DNA from: Bacillus thuringiensis
Lineage (GTDB): Bacteria > Bacillota > Bacilli > Bacillales > Bacillaceae_G
Assembly: GCF_022095615.2 (NCBI RefSeq)
Contig: NZ_CP155559.1
Span: 3,779,501-3,843,500 of the forward strand
Direction: 5' to 3'
Length of the DNA stretch: 64,000 nucleotides
A model generated the notes under the pieces. That model was not told the origin of the DNA. It did no database searches and worked only from the letters and a program-made list of their open reading frames with translations. Within the stretch, counting starts at the first letter, position 1, and each line of letters begins with the position of its first letter. Both the position numbers and the translations under genes were made by a program. Shown here piece by piece: positions 9,204 through 18,111 of this stretch.

Positions 9204-9858
9204 TCTCTTCTTTAATTTTAATATTTGCTTGTTTATAAAAAGCTATTTTTTCTGTATTATAAGATTTCGTAAATTCATTAAACTTGTCTTTTTCGGATTC
9301 AATATCCTTATACGATTGATTTACTACCTTTACCTTTTCACTAATATCTTTTAATTTTGTACCTTTATCTTGTAACATTGTATATAATTCTTTTTCTTGT
9401 TTTAACGATTTATTATAGCTATCATACATTTTGTTAAATGAATCTTGTCGTTTCTCATATGTGCTTTTCACTTTATCCGCTTGATCTTTCAATTTCTTAT
9501 CTTCAATTTTCTTCACATATTTATCTGCTGATTTTACTTCTTCTTGTGCTTTATTTAAAGATTCTTTTTCTTTTGTAAGCACTTTTTCTCGTTCATCTGT
9601 ATTTTTCACTGCTTGGTTCAGTTTTTCCTTAACAGTTTGATTATTATCTTTTCCTTCTTGAACAATCTGGTTATATAATTCTTGTCCCTCTTTCTCTAAA
9701 GTTTCAAGTTTCTTTGCATCTTCAAACATTGTTTTCTCTTGCTTTGCAGCATTTTCAAACGCAACATATAATTCCTCTTCTGGTTTCGGCCCGAAACAAC
9801 CCGCTAGTAAAGTCATTGATAATGCAGTTACAATTGCTAATTTACTATACTTCAACAT
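9196..9858 (-). CDS. ykyA: YkyA-type cell-wall-associated lipoprotein
   Basis: The 220-aa protein has a lipoprotein signal peptide ending in the lipobox LLAGC (Cys21). The remainder is almost wholly charged helix with heptad periodicity (Lys/Glu-rich coiled coil, about residues 30-215). Composition, length and lipobox match the YkyA family of putative cell-wall-binding lipoproteins. In B. subtilis ykyA lies in the same broad chromosomal neighbourhood. It is likely anchored outside the membrane; its role is unknown. The symbol rests on family resemblance, not on alignment. Confidence 0.75.
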   Translation of the reverse strand: MLKYSKLAIVTALSMTLLAGCFGPKPEEELYVAFENAAKQEKTMFEDAKKLETLEKEGQELYNQIVQEGKDNNQTVKEKLNQAVKNTDEREKVLTKEKESLNKAQEEVKSADKYVKKIEDKKLKDQADKVKSTYEKRQDSFNKMYDSYNKSLKQEKELYTMLQDKGTKLKDISEKVKVVNQSYKDIESEKDKFNEFTKSYNTEKIAFYKQANIKIKEEKK

Positions 9859-10285
9859 CTTTTTCCTCCTACTTATATACGATCATCGTGTAAAAAGCTA
9901 TGACAGTTATATACCCTTCTATAAACTCCACACTCGCACCTTTTTTACGAAAATCATTATTATTGTTTATAATGCTTGTACAAATTGTATTACTTGAAAT
10001 TGCATTTTACGTTTTTGAACTAAATAGCAGTTTCATATCCATCTTTTACTTGGCACTTTTTAAAACCTGTTCATACTATGTATTACATAAAAGTACAACG
10101 GAATTCATCACAGCCATAATAATTTGAAGAACAACAGTAATCATTCACCTAGTAAAAGATGTTCGTTGTTCTCTCACGTCTATCATTCTATCATTCCCTT
10201 TCCGCTTTCTATCAAATAATTTCTTTGTTCATTTTACACAGTTTAAATACTAACTTGTAACAACTTACAATTATTCTTGCCATTC

Positions 10286-10328
10286 TCTAAAAAGGAAAAG
10301 TGTAGAGCATGCTTTCCTCTACACTTTT
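10286..10328 (-). terminator. Likely terminator downstream of the GGDEF-like gene
   Basis: A 12-bp perfect stem AAAAGTGTAGAG/CTCTACACTTTT (10296-10307 with 10317-10328) has a 9-nt loop. Read on the minus strand it is followed by CCTTTTT. It lies about 180 nt past the stop of the upstream gene. Confidence 0.55.
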
Positions 10329-10401
10329 AAAATGAAACACATTGTGCAAAATGCATTGACACATCCATCATAATTATATGCTTATTCCATATATTTTTAA
10401 A

Positions 10402-10441
10402 GACTTTTATTACAATAAAAGTTCTTTTTGTAATAAAAGTC
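10402..10441. repeat. 14-bp perfect inverted repeat
   Basis: GACTTTTATTACAA (10402-10415) and TTGTAATAAAAGTC (10428-10441) are separated by 12 nt, and the loop itself begins TAAAAGT. No poly-T tail follows on either strand, so it is not a standard terminator. Confidence 0.7.
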
Positions 10442-10507
10442 AAAAAAATGTTACATTAAAAACTTCTTCATATCATATTTCTTTAAATCGAAGTTTCACT
10501 CATTTTC

Positions 10508-11149
10508 TTACAAATCCCTATGCTGGTACAATTGATTTTGTGCCTTTCTTAACAATTCTTCAAAAGTTTTTCCTTCTATTGGATAACTAGCAGCTCCAAA
10601 TAATAGAGTTATACTTAACAAGCCATTTTCTATTTCGCTTTCAATACTTTTCATTAATCGGTTTGTTATTGTCGACTTTTCATGTCCGTTATCAATCGCC
10701 ACAATCACATACTTATTTTCATCCCACCTAGTAACGACGTCTCCTTTACGAATTGTCTGTACAATCGTACTCTCCAATTTTTGTACTAGCACCTCCAATT
10801 TTTTTTCTTGCACTGTTTCTTTTAGTTCTTTCCATTCTTTCATAGAAAGAATGTACACTGTAATATTATGAGAATCCCGTTCTGATAAAGCAGCTACTTT
10901 CTCAAAGAAATCAACTACAAAATTATTACTTGCCATTCCTCCTACTTCCGTATCCATACTCCTGCTCGCCCTTTTATCATACCAATGTCCAAAATAATAG
11001 CTGAGTATCATTTGCAATATATAAATAATAAAGACAGTATAAAATGATCGCGAATCCAGTTTTGTAATTACATCCTGAAGCGCAATCCATTCTGTAACTG
11101 CCACTGTATTCCCAAGTAATAATCCACTAATTTTCCCTTTATGTTTCAT
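10508..11149 (-). CDS. Membrane protein with degenerate GGDEF domain
   Basis: The 213-aa protein has one clear N-terminal membrane helix (about 37-54, FYTVFIIYILQMILSYYF), possibly preceded by a weaker one. A cytoplasmic domain with the diguanylate cyclase fold follows. Segments IRKGDVVTRWDENKYVIVA and LFGAASYPIEGKTFEELLRKAQNQLY align with RxGGDEFxxL and GVAxYPxDGxTxEELLxxAxxALY of active enzymes. Where RWGGDEF is expected the protein reads RWDENKY (141-147), so catalytic residues are gone. It may bind nucleotide, act as a partner protein, or be a relic. Confidence 0.7.
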   Translation of the reverse strand: MKHKGKISGLLLGNTVAVTEWIALQDVITKLDSRSFYTVFIIYILQMILSYYFGHWYDKRASRSMDTEVGGMASNNFVVDFFEKVAALSERDSHNITVYILSMKEWKELKETVQEKKLEVLVQKLESTIVQTIRKGDVVTRWDENKYVIVAIDNGHEKSTITNRLMKSIESEIENGLLSITLLFGAASYPIEGKTFEELLRKAQNQLYQHRDL

Positions 11150-11312
11150 ACTTCTCCTCCCTTCTATACCAATATATGTTTCTATAACAATTATGTTTTT
11201 CTACAAAATAAAAAATGTACATATTGAGTGTACATTTCCGCTTAAGCTTGTCTACCATTTCTATTCTATTTCATATATATACTATATATCGTTTTAGAAA
11301 GAGGTGACTTAT

Positions 11313-11546
11313 ATGCTACAAAAAGAGAATCTATCAGATATTATACGTTTACTAGCAGGTTTTCTATTATCATTAAAATTACTGTTTAATTCTTTCGGAG
11401 TGAACTTTATTACAAACGATCAAATTGATGCTATTGTAAATGTTGCTTCCTTTCTTTTCATTTTATATTTTGGTTATAAAAATAATTATGTAGGAAAAAA
11501 AGGAATCGCGCAAAAAAAAGTACTCAAAAAACACAACCTTCATTAA
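11313..11546 (+). CDS. Small XhlB/SPP1-type holin-like protein
   Basis: The 77-aa protein has two hydrophobic segments (about 10-28 and 38-56) and a basic tail (KKGIAQKKVLKKHNLH). The pattern SDIIRLLAGFLLSLKLLFNSFGVNFITNDQIDAIVN resembles the XhlB/SPP1 holin family, which forms membrane lesions for phage lysis. The start at 11313 is chosen because GAGGTG at 11301-11306 is its ribosome site; a GTG at 11304 lies inside that site. No endolysin or phage gene is nearby, so this is a domesticated or orphan copy. Confidence 0.65.
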   Translation: MLQKENLSDIIRLLAGFLLSLKLLFNSFGVNFITNDQIDAIVNVASFLFILYFGYKNNYVGKKGIAQKKVLKKHNLH

Positions 11547-11579
11547 AAAAAGGAACCTTTCGTACAGGTTCCTTTTTAT
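11547..11579. terminator. Convergent terminator after the holin-like gene
   Basis: A 12-bp stem AAAAAGGAACCT/AGGTTCCTTTTT with a 7-nt loop serves the plus-strand gene. The reverse direction also ends in T-rich sequence for the minus-strand gene ending at 11579. Confidence 0.85.
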
Positions 11580-12079
11580 CATTGCCGCACTACAACTTCA
11601 TTTGTTTGCAGTGGACCATATGATACTCCTTTATATTGAAATGTATATGTAGCCTGAAATAATGCGTTTTTAAGTGCTTTATCTTTATTTGCTTTTATTT
11701 TACAAATTAGCTCTACCTTCTCATTCGGTAATAAATTATCAATTCGCCACCTTACAAGCTGGAACAGGAACTCACTCATCCCCTTATCGGCCTTTAATGA
11801 GTTTGGAATATAGGCAAAATAATCTCGAATCATATGACTTACTACAACTCGTGAAATCATTTCCATTCCTTTATTTTCAACTTCAATTCGAATAATAAGT
11901 ATGTCATTTACATCATAGGTCAGTTCATATGAAAATTTTTCTTTATACATACTACGGATTTGCAATGTAACTGCTACATTAGGACATTCGTTTTCCTTTT
12001 TTGAGCCATCAATCCATAACACCGGTTGTAGCGGTATTGAACGCCTTCCTTGATCCGAAATTCGTTTCCATATTTTCAT
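11579..12079 (-). CDS. DUF11-like hypothetical protein
   Basis: The 166-aa soluble protein has no signal peptide. Its central part (about 50-150) shows the repeated-beta pattern of DUF11/CARDB-like domains: IIRIEVENKGMEMISRVVVSHMI, then YIPNSLKA, then WRIDNLLPNEKVELICKIKA. Such domains usually sit in surface or spore proteins, but export is not obvious here. ATG at 12079 is preferred over GTG at 12091, because GGGGTG lies 9 nt before the ATG and overlaps the GTG. Function unknown. Confidence 0.65.
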   Translation of the reverse strand: MKIWKRISDQGRRSIPLQPVLWIDGSKKENECPNVAVTLQIRSMYKEKFSYELTYDVNDILIIRIEVENKGMEMISRVVVSHMIRDYFAYIPNSLKADKGMSEFLFQLVRWRIDNLLPNEKVELICKIKANKDKALKNALFQATYTFQYKGVSYGPLQTNEVVVRQ

Positions 12080-12499
12080 AATAATATTCACCCCATTTCA
12101 GATGCATCATATCCATACGACCTTATTCTGCCTCTCTACACAATATTAATAAAGCTTGTTACAAACGATATATAGTTATTACTCTTCCTTTTATCCTATT
12201 CGACAATATAAAGAAAAAACCATTTTTCCTCTGTTAACAGAAGGTATTCTTACTGAAATATTTTTTTACAATTTCCTTCATTGACTTTACACCAATACTA
12301 AGTATTGTTCACTCTTTCTCTGTCCATACAACAGAATATTTTGGCGGAAGAAAAAGTTTGCCTTTTAGTCAAATTTGACTATAATATTCTTTATGGCTTT
12401 GTCAGTGCACTTGTATTGATTTAAAAACTATATTTCAAATTTTTATGTGCTGCACTCAAAACTTCATATAGTTTACTTATTATTAAAGGAGGGTTATAT
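12080..12499. other. 420-nt control region upstream of the efflux pump
   Basis: It holds the promoter of the DUF11-like gene on the left, a 12-bp palindrome TCTGTTAACAGA at 12230-12241, and the pump promoter with an operator-like palindrome at 12358-12385. The pump mRNA would carry an untranslated leader of about 110 nt. I see no gene. Confidence 0.5.
12358..12385 (+). promoter_or_regulatory. Promoter and operator-like palindrome of the DHA2 pump
   Basis: TTGCCT (12358-12363), a 16-bp spacer and a perfect TATAAT (12380-12385) form a good sigma-A promoter. The spacer is filled by a 14-bp perfect palindrome AGTCAAATTTGACT (12367-12380) touching the -10, a position where a bound repressor would block RNA polymerase. 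Confidence 0.6.
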
Positions 12500-14041
12500 T
12501 TGGAATCTCAATTATCAAAAAAAGACTCCAACAATACAAAATTTGTTGTTGCAGGTTTATTACTTGGTATTTTAATGGCGGCAATGGATAATACAATCGT
12601 TGCAACAGCAATGGCAACGATTGTTGGAGACCTAGGAGGATTTGACAAGTTCGTTTGGGTCACATCTGCATATATGGTAGCAACAATGGCAGGGATGCCT
12701 ATCTTCGGAAAACTTTCTGATATGTACGGACGGAAACGCTTTTATATTGGTGGCCTCATTCTTTTCTTATTCGGTTCTGCACTTTGTGGAACAGCATCTA
12801 GTATTGAACAGCTAAGTATTTATAGAGCAATTCAAGGGATCGGTGGCGGCGCTCTTATGCCTATCGCCTTCACAATTATGTACGACATATTCCCGCCAGA
12901 AAAGCGCGGAAAAATGACAGGGCTATTCGGTGCGGTTTTCGGGACATCTAGTGTATTCGGCCCTTTATTAGGTGCTTATATTACAGACTATATAAGTTGG
13001 CATTGGGTCTTCTATATTAATATTCCATTAGGACTTATTTCCTTCTTCTTCATTACGAAATACTACAGTGAATCTCTAGAATTTAGAAAACAAAAAATTG
13101 ATTGGGCTGGCGCTATTACACTTGTTATTAGTATCGTTTGCTTAATGTTCGCCTTAGAGCTTGGTGGTAAAGAATATGCATGGAATTCTACTGTAATTAT
13201 CGGTTTATTTACAACAGTTGTGATTATGCTTATTATTTTCTTCTTCGTAGAACGAAAAGCAACTGAACCTATCATTTCTTTCCATCTATTTAAAAAACCT
13301 TTATTCGCAGCTAGCCAAGGAGTTGCCTTTTTCTATGGTGCCGCTTTTATTATCTGTACAGTTTATATCCCAATCTTCGTTCAAGGTGTTCTCGGTGGTT
13401 CAGCCTCCAATGCTGGATTAATTTTAACACCTATGATGGTTGGCTCTGTAATTGGAAGTCAAACAGGTGGACAGTTAGCTTCTCGAACAAGTTATCGTAA
13501 CATCATGATGGTGTCTGGTGTTTTCTTCGTAATTGGTATTTATTTACTAAGCACTTTAACAATGGATACACCTCGTCTACTTGTAACGCTATTTATGGTT
13601 CTCACTGGACTTGGAGTTGGTTTCTCGTTCTCAGTTTTAAGTATGTCTTCTATCCACAAGTTAGAAATGCGAGACCGTGGTTCTGCTACATCAACAAACT
13701 CATTCTTCCGTTCACTCGGTATGACTCTTGGTGTAACGATTTTCGGTACCATTCAAAACCATATTTTTACTACTAAATTAAACACTGTGTTCCCTCCTGA
13801 ACTAGCTAAATTAGCTCCAAAAGGCGGAGACACAAGTTTCTTATTATCACAAGGTGCTACCGAGAAGATTCCAGCTGAAATATTAATTGGTATTAAAGAT
13901 GCTCTCGCTACCTCTATTGCCAGTACATTCTTCTGGGCACTTATCCCGGCTGTACTAAGTATTATTTGTATTTTACTTATGGGAAATGAACGCCTCTTTA
14001 CAGGTCCAAAAACGAAACAAAAACAAAAGCAAGTAAGTTAA
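12500..14041 (+). CDS. DHA2-family (EmrB/QacA) multidrug efflux permease
   Basis: The 513-aa protein has about 14 membrane segments, as expected of the 14-helix drug:proton antiporter family. Family motifs are visible: LDxTIVxxA-like LMAAMDNTIVATAMATI near residue 24, GKLSDMYGRKR (motif A, about 71-81), and a motif C-like GAVFGTSSVFGPLLGAYIT. It would export drugs or other amphipathic compounds using the proton gradient. The start is TTG behind AAAGGAGGG. The padR gene follows after about 90 nt and probably encodes its regulator. Confidence 0.88.
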   Translation: MESQLSKKDSNNTKFVVAGLLLGILMAAMDNTIVATAMATIVGDLGGFDKFVWVTSAYMVATMAGMPIFGKLSDMYGRKRFYIGGLILFLFGSALCGTASSIEQLSIYRAIQGIGGGALMPIAFTIMYDIFPPEKRGKMTGLFGAVFGTSSVFGPLLGAYITDYISWHWVFYINIPLGLISFFFITKYYSESLEFRKQKIDWAGAITLVISIVCLMFALELGGKEYAWNSTVIIGLFTTVVIMLIIFFFVERKATEPIISFHLFKKPLFAASQGVAFFYGAAFIICTVYIPIFVQGVLGGSASNAGLILTPMMVGSVIGSQTGGQLASRTSYRNIMMVSGVFFVIGIYLLSTLTMDTPRLLVTLFMVLTGLGVGFSFSVLSMSSIHKLEMRDRGSATSTNSFFRSLGMTLGVTIFGTIQNHIFTTKLNTVFPPELAKLAPKGGDTSFLLSQGATEKIPAEILIGIKDALATSIASTFFWALIPAVLSIICILLMGNERLFTGPKTKQKQKQVS

Positions 14042-14053
14042 TATAGAGAAAAG

Positions 14054-14091
14054 AAACGGCATATCCCTTTATGAAAACGGATATGCCGTTT
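14054..14091 (+). promoter_or_regulatory. Stem-loop between pump and padR genes
   Basis: A 13-bp perfect stem AAACGGCATATCC/GGATATGCCGTTT (12-nt loop) runs straight into TATAATATG with no T-run. It could protect or process the upstream mRNA or lower padR expression. TATAAT at 14091-14096 may also serve as a padR -10. Confidence 0.5.
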
Positions 14092-14132
14092 ATAATATGT
14101 ATAAAGTTTTTATTTATAGGAGTTGAGACAGC

Positions 14133-14690
14133 ATGAGCATGAAATTAGTCATTCTCGGCTTGCTACTCGAAGGAGATAAACATCCATATGAAGTGCAGCA
14201 CATCATGAAAGAACGACAAATGGATTGTTATATTAAATATGCAAAAGGATCACTTTACTACGCCTTCGAGCAATTAGAAAAGCAGGGTGCAATTAGTATT
14301 ACCACGATTGTTCGAGATACGAATAGACCCGATAAAACAATCTTTCATATAACAGAAGAAGGTAAACGGTTATTTCACACGTTACTATTAAAACAATTCG
14401 AGGCAAAAAATCAAATATATAAACCAATTTATTCGGCACTCTCTTTCGCTCATTTTGGTGATGATCAAGAGTTAATTCCTATTTTAGAAAAAAAGAAAAA
14501 TGATACCGTTCAATATTTACATAAAATGCAAACTATTTATGATTGTAGCAAAGGACAAATTCCACGTGCACAACTATATATTTTACAAAGCGTTATTGAA
14601 CATATTACAGTTGAATTGCAATGGCTAAACACCCTCCTTACAGATGCAGTTGCAGGACGACTTTCAGAAATTGATATAGATGAAGGTTAA
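14133..14690 (+). CDS. PadR-family transcriptional regulator, efflux-linked
   Basis: The 185-aa regulator begins with the PadR winged helix: LVILGLLLEGDKHPYEVQHIMKERQ, then GSLYYAFEQLEKQGAI and ITEEGKRLF. The C-terminal helices (about 110-180) match the dimerisation and ligand domain of the long PadR subfamily, which includes repressors of drug pumps. It follows the DHA2 pump gene on the same strand with its own TAGGAG site. The palindrome in the pump promoter is the obvious candidate operator. Confidence 0.88.
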   Translation: MSMKLVILGLLLEGDKHPYEVQHIMKERQMDCYIKYAKGSLYYAFEQLEKQGAISITTIVRDTNRPDKTIFHITEEGKRLFHTLLLKQFEAKNQIYKPIYSALSFAHFGDDQELIPILEKKKNDTVQYLHKMQTIYDCSKGQIPRAQLYILQSVIEHITVELQWLNTLLTDAVAGRLSEIDIDEG

Positions 14691-14744
14691 ACTTATAAAG
14701 AAGAAACTGTAAAAAGACAATAAAGTTATTTCATTTTAAAACCT

Positions 14745-14797
14745 AAAACAAGCATATCCCCGTTCTACTTTAGGTCGAGGTTATGCTTGTTTTATTT
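14745..14797 (+). terminator. padR terminator
   Basis: AAAACAAGCATA (14745-14756) pairs with TATGCTTGTTTT (14782-14793), followed by ATTTTC. A longer imperfect loop lies inside. Confidence 0.75.
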
Positions 14798-15004
14798 TCG
14801 ATATAAGATGGACCGATTGTTAAATACTATAACTGGCATCTTATCTCTGTACAGGTACACACTTCTTTATAAGTTTAATCGCACTTTATTTCAATTACCG
14901 CTACCTCTCTCCAACTCTATAAGAATCAGAAGAATCCGAATAATAAAAATAAAAAACTTTAGAATTTTCTTATTTTAAAACAGTAGACAAAATTCCAAAA
15001 ATTG

Positions 15005-15013
15005 TGTTAGAAT
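15005..15013 (+). promoter_or_regulatory. Extended -10 of the metE transcript
   Basis: TGTTAGAAT has the TGn extension and differs from TATAAT at one base. It lies just upstream of the riboswitch. A TAGACA at 14983-14988 may be a loose -35. Confidence 0.45.
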
Positions 15014-15034
15014 TTGTTTCAATATCATATCGCT

Positions 15035-15225
15035 TGTTAAATTCCTTTCAAAGGGAAAATGGGTACACGAACATTTTGTTTCGTGTTTAAAAGGGAAGAT
15101 TGGTGAAACTCCAACACGGTCCCGCCACTGTAAATGCTGAGATTTCTTTTTAGTGCCACTGTGAAAACGGGAAGGTGAAAGTAATTATATGAAGCATAAG
15201 TCAGGAGACCTGCCTGTTTTAACAA
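15035..15225 (+). ncRNA. Cobalamin riboswitch upstream of metE
   Basis: The conserved core AAAAGGGAA, GGTGAAAC and ACGGTCCCGCCACTGTA occurs at about 15090-15133. The B12 box GTCAGGAGACCTGCC is at 15200-15214. This is the standard adenosylcobalamin aptamer. When cobalamin is plentiful it should reduce metE expression, so the cell can use B12-dependent methionine synthase instead. The 3' edge is approximate. Confidence 0.95.
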
Positions 15226-15254
15226 CACTGATAGATTCACGGATGATGATGAGG

Positions 15255-15304
15255 TGTTAAAACAAAAAGGAAGGCTTATTTTCTATGCCTTTGTACTTTT
15301 TGTT
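15255..15304 (+). promoter_or_regulatory. Expression platform of the metE riboswitch
   Basis: AACAAAAAG (15261-15269) can pair with CTTTTTGTT (15296-15304), with GGC/GCC stacked inside, forming an attenuator stem. TGTTAAAAC (15255-15263), which can pair back to GTTTTAACA at 15216-15224, overlaps its 5' arm by 3 nt, so the two stems compete. Confidence 0.5.
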
Positions 15305-15359
15305 ATAGGTATTTCCTAGTAAACGGAAATGCTTACTTTCAATTAGGGAGGAATTTGAA

Positions 15360-17648
15360 ATGGCAATTCAAACAAGTAATTTAGGTTATCCACGTATCGG
15401 ACTACAACGAGAGTGGAAAAAAACATTGGAAGCTTTTTGGTCCAATAAAATCGATGAAGAACAATTTTTAACAACAATGAAAGAAATTCGCCTACAACAC
15501 GTTAAAGCACAGCAAGAAAAAGGGATTGAACTTATTCCAGTTGGCGATTTTACATATTATGATCACGTTTTGGATACTGCTTATATGCTAGGATTTATTC
15601 CATCACGTTTTTCTGAGTTTACATCTTACCTTGATGTATATTTCGCAATGGCGCGCGGCTCTAAAGATCACGTAGCTTCCGAAATGACAAAATGGTTTAA
15701 TACAAACTATCATTATATCGTTCCTGAATATGAAGAGGGATTACAAATCTCTTTAAAAGATAATCGTCCACTTCGCTTATATGAAGAGGCAAAACAAGAA
15801 TTAGGAGTAGATGGAAAGCCTGTTATTTTAGGACCATATACTTTCTTAAAATTAGCGAAAGGCTATACACAAGAGCAATTTGCTACGATTTTAAACCAAT
15901 TAGTTGCACCTTACGTACAACTAATTTCAGAACTACATGCAGCTGGTGCACAAATCATTCAAGTTGATGAACCGATTTTCGCTTCTTTAAAGAAAGAAGA
16001 AATTCAACATGCAAAAGAAATTTACGAAGCTATTCGTAAAGAAGTTCCAAATGCGACTCTTCTTTTACAAACATATTTTGATAGTGTAGAAGAAAACTAT
16101 GAAGAAATCATTACATTCCCTGTATCTAGTATTGGATTAGATTTCGTTCATGGTAAAGAAGGAAATCTAAATGCTATTTCAAAATATGGATTCCCAGCTG
16201 ATAAAACTTTAGCTGTCGGTTGTATAGATGGCCGTAACATTTGGAGAGCTGACCTTGATGAAGTTCTTACGTTATTTACAACGTTACAAAAACAAGTCCA
16301 AACGAAAGATTTCATCGTTCAGCCTTCTTGTAGCTTATTGCATACACCAATCGATAAAACAGAAGAAACCCACTTATCGACTGAGCTATTTGATGCGCTA
16401 GCATTTGCAAATCAAAAATTAGAAGAGTTAGTTCTTATTCATTCTGCTCTGACTCAAGGTACAGAAAGCATTAGTAATGAGCTAGAAACATATCGAAATG
16501 TACATCAGACAATTCGCTCATCTGCTGCACGTAACCGTGAAGATGTCAAAGCAGCACGAACAGCACTAAAAGAAGAAGATTTTTCACGTCCTCTTCCATT
16601 TGAAAAACGATACGAATTACAACAAGTTGCTCTGGAGTTACCATTGTTACCAACAACAACTATCGGTAGCTTCCCGCAAACAACTGAAGTTCGTCAAACG
16701 CGAAAAGAATGGCGTAATGGTGTTATTTCAAATGAACAATATGAACAATTTATTGAAAAAGAGACAGAAAAATGGATTCGTTACCAAGAAGAAATTGGTC
16801 TTGATGTTCTTGTTCATGGCGAGTTTGAAAGAACTGACATGGTCGAATATTTTGGTGAGCGCCTTGCTGGTTTCTCATTCACTAAAAACGGTTGGGTACA
16901 ATCATACGGTTCCCGCTGCGTAAAACCACCTGTTATTTATGGTGATGTAGCCTTTATTAACGGAATGACTATTAAGGAAACGGTTTATGCACAAAGCTTA
17001 ACAGAGAAAGTTGTAAAAGGAATGTTAACTGGACCTGTTACGATTTTAAATTGGTCCTTCGTTCGAAATGACATTCCAAGAAAAGAAGTTTCGTATCAAA
17101 TTGCATTAGCTCTTCGTCACGAAATTGAACTACTTGAATCTTCCGGAATTCGAGTAATCCAAGTCGATGAGCCAGCACTTCGTGAAGGAATGCCACTAAA
17201 AGAAAAAGATTGGGACGCTTATATTACATGGGCAGTACAATCCTTCCTTTTAGCAACTTCTTCTGTAGCAAATGAAACACAAATTCATACGCATATGTGT
17301 TACAGTAATTTCGAAGATATTGTTGACGCGATTCGCGCATTAGATGCAGATGTGATTTCTATCGAAACATCAAGAAGTCACGGAGAATTTATTGATACAT
17401 TAAAACATACAACATATGAAAAAGGCATCGGTCTAGGGGTATATGATATTCATAGTCCACGTGTACCGAGTAAAGATGAAATGTATAAAATCGTAGAACA
17501 ATCTTTAGAAGTATGCGACCCTAAATATTTCTGGATTAATCCTGATTGTGGTTTAAAAACGAGAAGAACGGAAGAAGTTATCCCAGCTTTAGAACACATG
17601 GTGCAAGCAGCAAAAGATGCTCGTTCCCTGCTAAAAACAAACGCATAA
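15360..17648 (+). CDS. metE: Cobalamin-independent methionine synthase
   Basis: At 762 aa this is a full-length MetE, with the two (beta/alpha)8 barrels of the family. It transfers the methyl group of 5-methyltetrahydropteroyl-triglutamate to homocysteine. Zinc-site residues are visible in the C-terminal barrel: HTHMCYSNF (His and Cys) and NPDCGLKTR (Cys). The N terminus [15 protein letters not shown] is diagnostic. AGGGAGG precedes the ATG. The upstream cobalamin riboswitch ties its expression to B12 shortage. A convergent terminator with the nin gene follows. Confidence 0.97.
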   Translation: MAIQTSNLGYPRIGLQREWKKTLEAFWSNKIDEEQFLTTMKEIRLQHVKAQQEKGIELIPVGDFTYYDHVLDTAYMLGFIPSRFSEFTSYLDVYFAMARGSKDHVASEMTKWFNTNYHYIVPEYEEGLQISLKDNRPLRLYEEAKQELGVDGKPVILGPYTFLKLAKGYTQEQFATILNQLVAPYVQLISELHAAGAQIIQVDEPIFASLKKEEIQHAKEIYEAIRKEVPNATLLLQTYFDSVEENYEEIITFPVSSIGLDFVHGKEGNLNAISKYGFPADKTLAVGCIDGRNIWRADLDEVLTLFTTLQKQVQTKDFIVQPSCSLLHTPIDKTEETHLSTELFDALAFANQKLEELVLIHSALTQGTESISNELETYRNVHQTIRSSAARNREDVKAARTALKEEDFSRPLPFEKRYELQQVALELPLLPTTTIGSFPQTTEVRQTRKEWRNGVISNEQYEQFIEKETEKWIRYQEEIGLDVLVHGEFERTDMVEYFGERLAGFSFTKNGWVQSYGSRCVKPPVIYGDVAFINGMTIKETVYAQSLTEKVVKGMLTGPVTILNWSFVRNDIPRKEVSYQIALALRHEIELLESSGIRVIQVDEPALREGMPLKEKDWDAYITWAVQSFLLATSSVANETQIHTHMCYSNFEDIVDAIRALDADVISIETSRSHGEFIDTLKHTTYEKGIGLGVYDIHSPRVPSKDEMYKIVEQSLEVCDPKYFWINPDCGLKTRRTEEVIPALEHMVQAAKDARSLLKTNA

Positions 17649-17649
17649 C

Positions 17650-17688
17650 AAAAATGGGTTATCCTTTTTGAGGATAACCCATTTTTTA
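17650..17688. terminator. Convergent terminator metE / nin
   Basis: AAAAATGGGTTATCC (17650-17664) pairs perfectly with GGATAACCCATTTTT (17672-17686) around a 7-nt loop. A/T tracts lie on both sides. Confidence 0.9.
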
Positions 17689-18075
17689 TTCTTTACTTTC
17701 AAAAAAGAATTCGTATTGTATTTTATATAATTCATCATCCGTTGGTTCTTCAAGAGGAATTGCCTGTAATACAACTGTATACTCACCATTTGGAATAGGG
17801 ATTTGAAATTTATTTGAAAGAATACTTGTTACAACGATACACCCATTTTCAACTGTAAAAGGAACTGTAACCGTTCTAATCGCTTCTTCTTTCTCAATAT
17901 GCTTTCCGCAAGTCACTTTTACTTCACAAGTATAATCAGAAAGTGCTTCAAAAATAACAGTTCCATCCGCCTTCGCATAACCTCTTTCAAAATCTTCATC
18001 CGTCCAGTCCACGTAAGGCTGATCACCGTCATAGTTCATCAACATTAATTGCGAATAAGAAATTGTTAACTCCAT
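17686..18075 (-). CDS. nin: DNA-entry nuclease inhibitor (Nin/ComJ)
   Basis: The 129-aa acidic soluble protein matches ComJ/Nin of B. subtilis in size and in the segment VDWTDEDFERGYAKADGTVIFEA. Nin binds and inhibits the membrane nuclease NucA. ATG at 18075 is preferred to 18084, because the AAGGAG site lies about 10 nt before the former and only 1 nt before the latter. It follows nucA by 36 nt on the same strand, the order seen in B. subtilis, where the pair belongs to the ComK competence regulon. Confidence 0.85.
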   Translation of the reverse strand: MELTISYSQLMLMNYDGDQPYVDWTDEDFERGYAKADGTVIFEALSDYTCEVKVTCGKHIEKEEAIRTVTVPFTVENGCIVVTSILSNKFQIPIPNGEYTVVLQAIPLEEPTDDELYKIQYEFFFESKE

Positions 18076-18111
18076 CGTTCCCATTCTCCTTCATTATGAA
18101 ATATGCAACTA

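Larger units (their letters stand above)
9859..10507. other. 649-nt gap with two hairpins and no convincing gene
   Basis: Open frames here (9900-10127 and 10378-10590 on the plus strand) lack ribosome sites and family resemblance. The left end must hold the promoter of the YkyA-like lipoprotein gene. The right half has a 12-bp stem at 10296-10328 and a 14-bp stem at 10402-10441, both on the downstream side of the GGDEF-like gene. Confidence 0.5.

Noticed and set aside
9900..10127. 75-aa hydrophobic plus-strand frame
   Set aside because: There is no ribosome site before the ATG and no family resemblance, and it lies in the divergent leader of the YkyA-like gene. A chance frame in AT-rich DNA is more likely.
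10378..10590. 70-aa plus-strand frame running into the GGDEF-like gene
   Set aside because: It overlaps the real minus-strand gene and a strong inverted repeat, and has no ribosome site.
14787..14978. 63-aa plus-strand frame after padR
   Set aside because: It begins inside the padR terminator and has no ribosome site or recognisable features.
15037..15240. 67-aa minus-strand frame
   Set aside because: It lies wholly within the cobalamin riboswitch and is a shadow of conserved RNA sequence.
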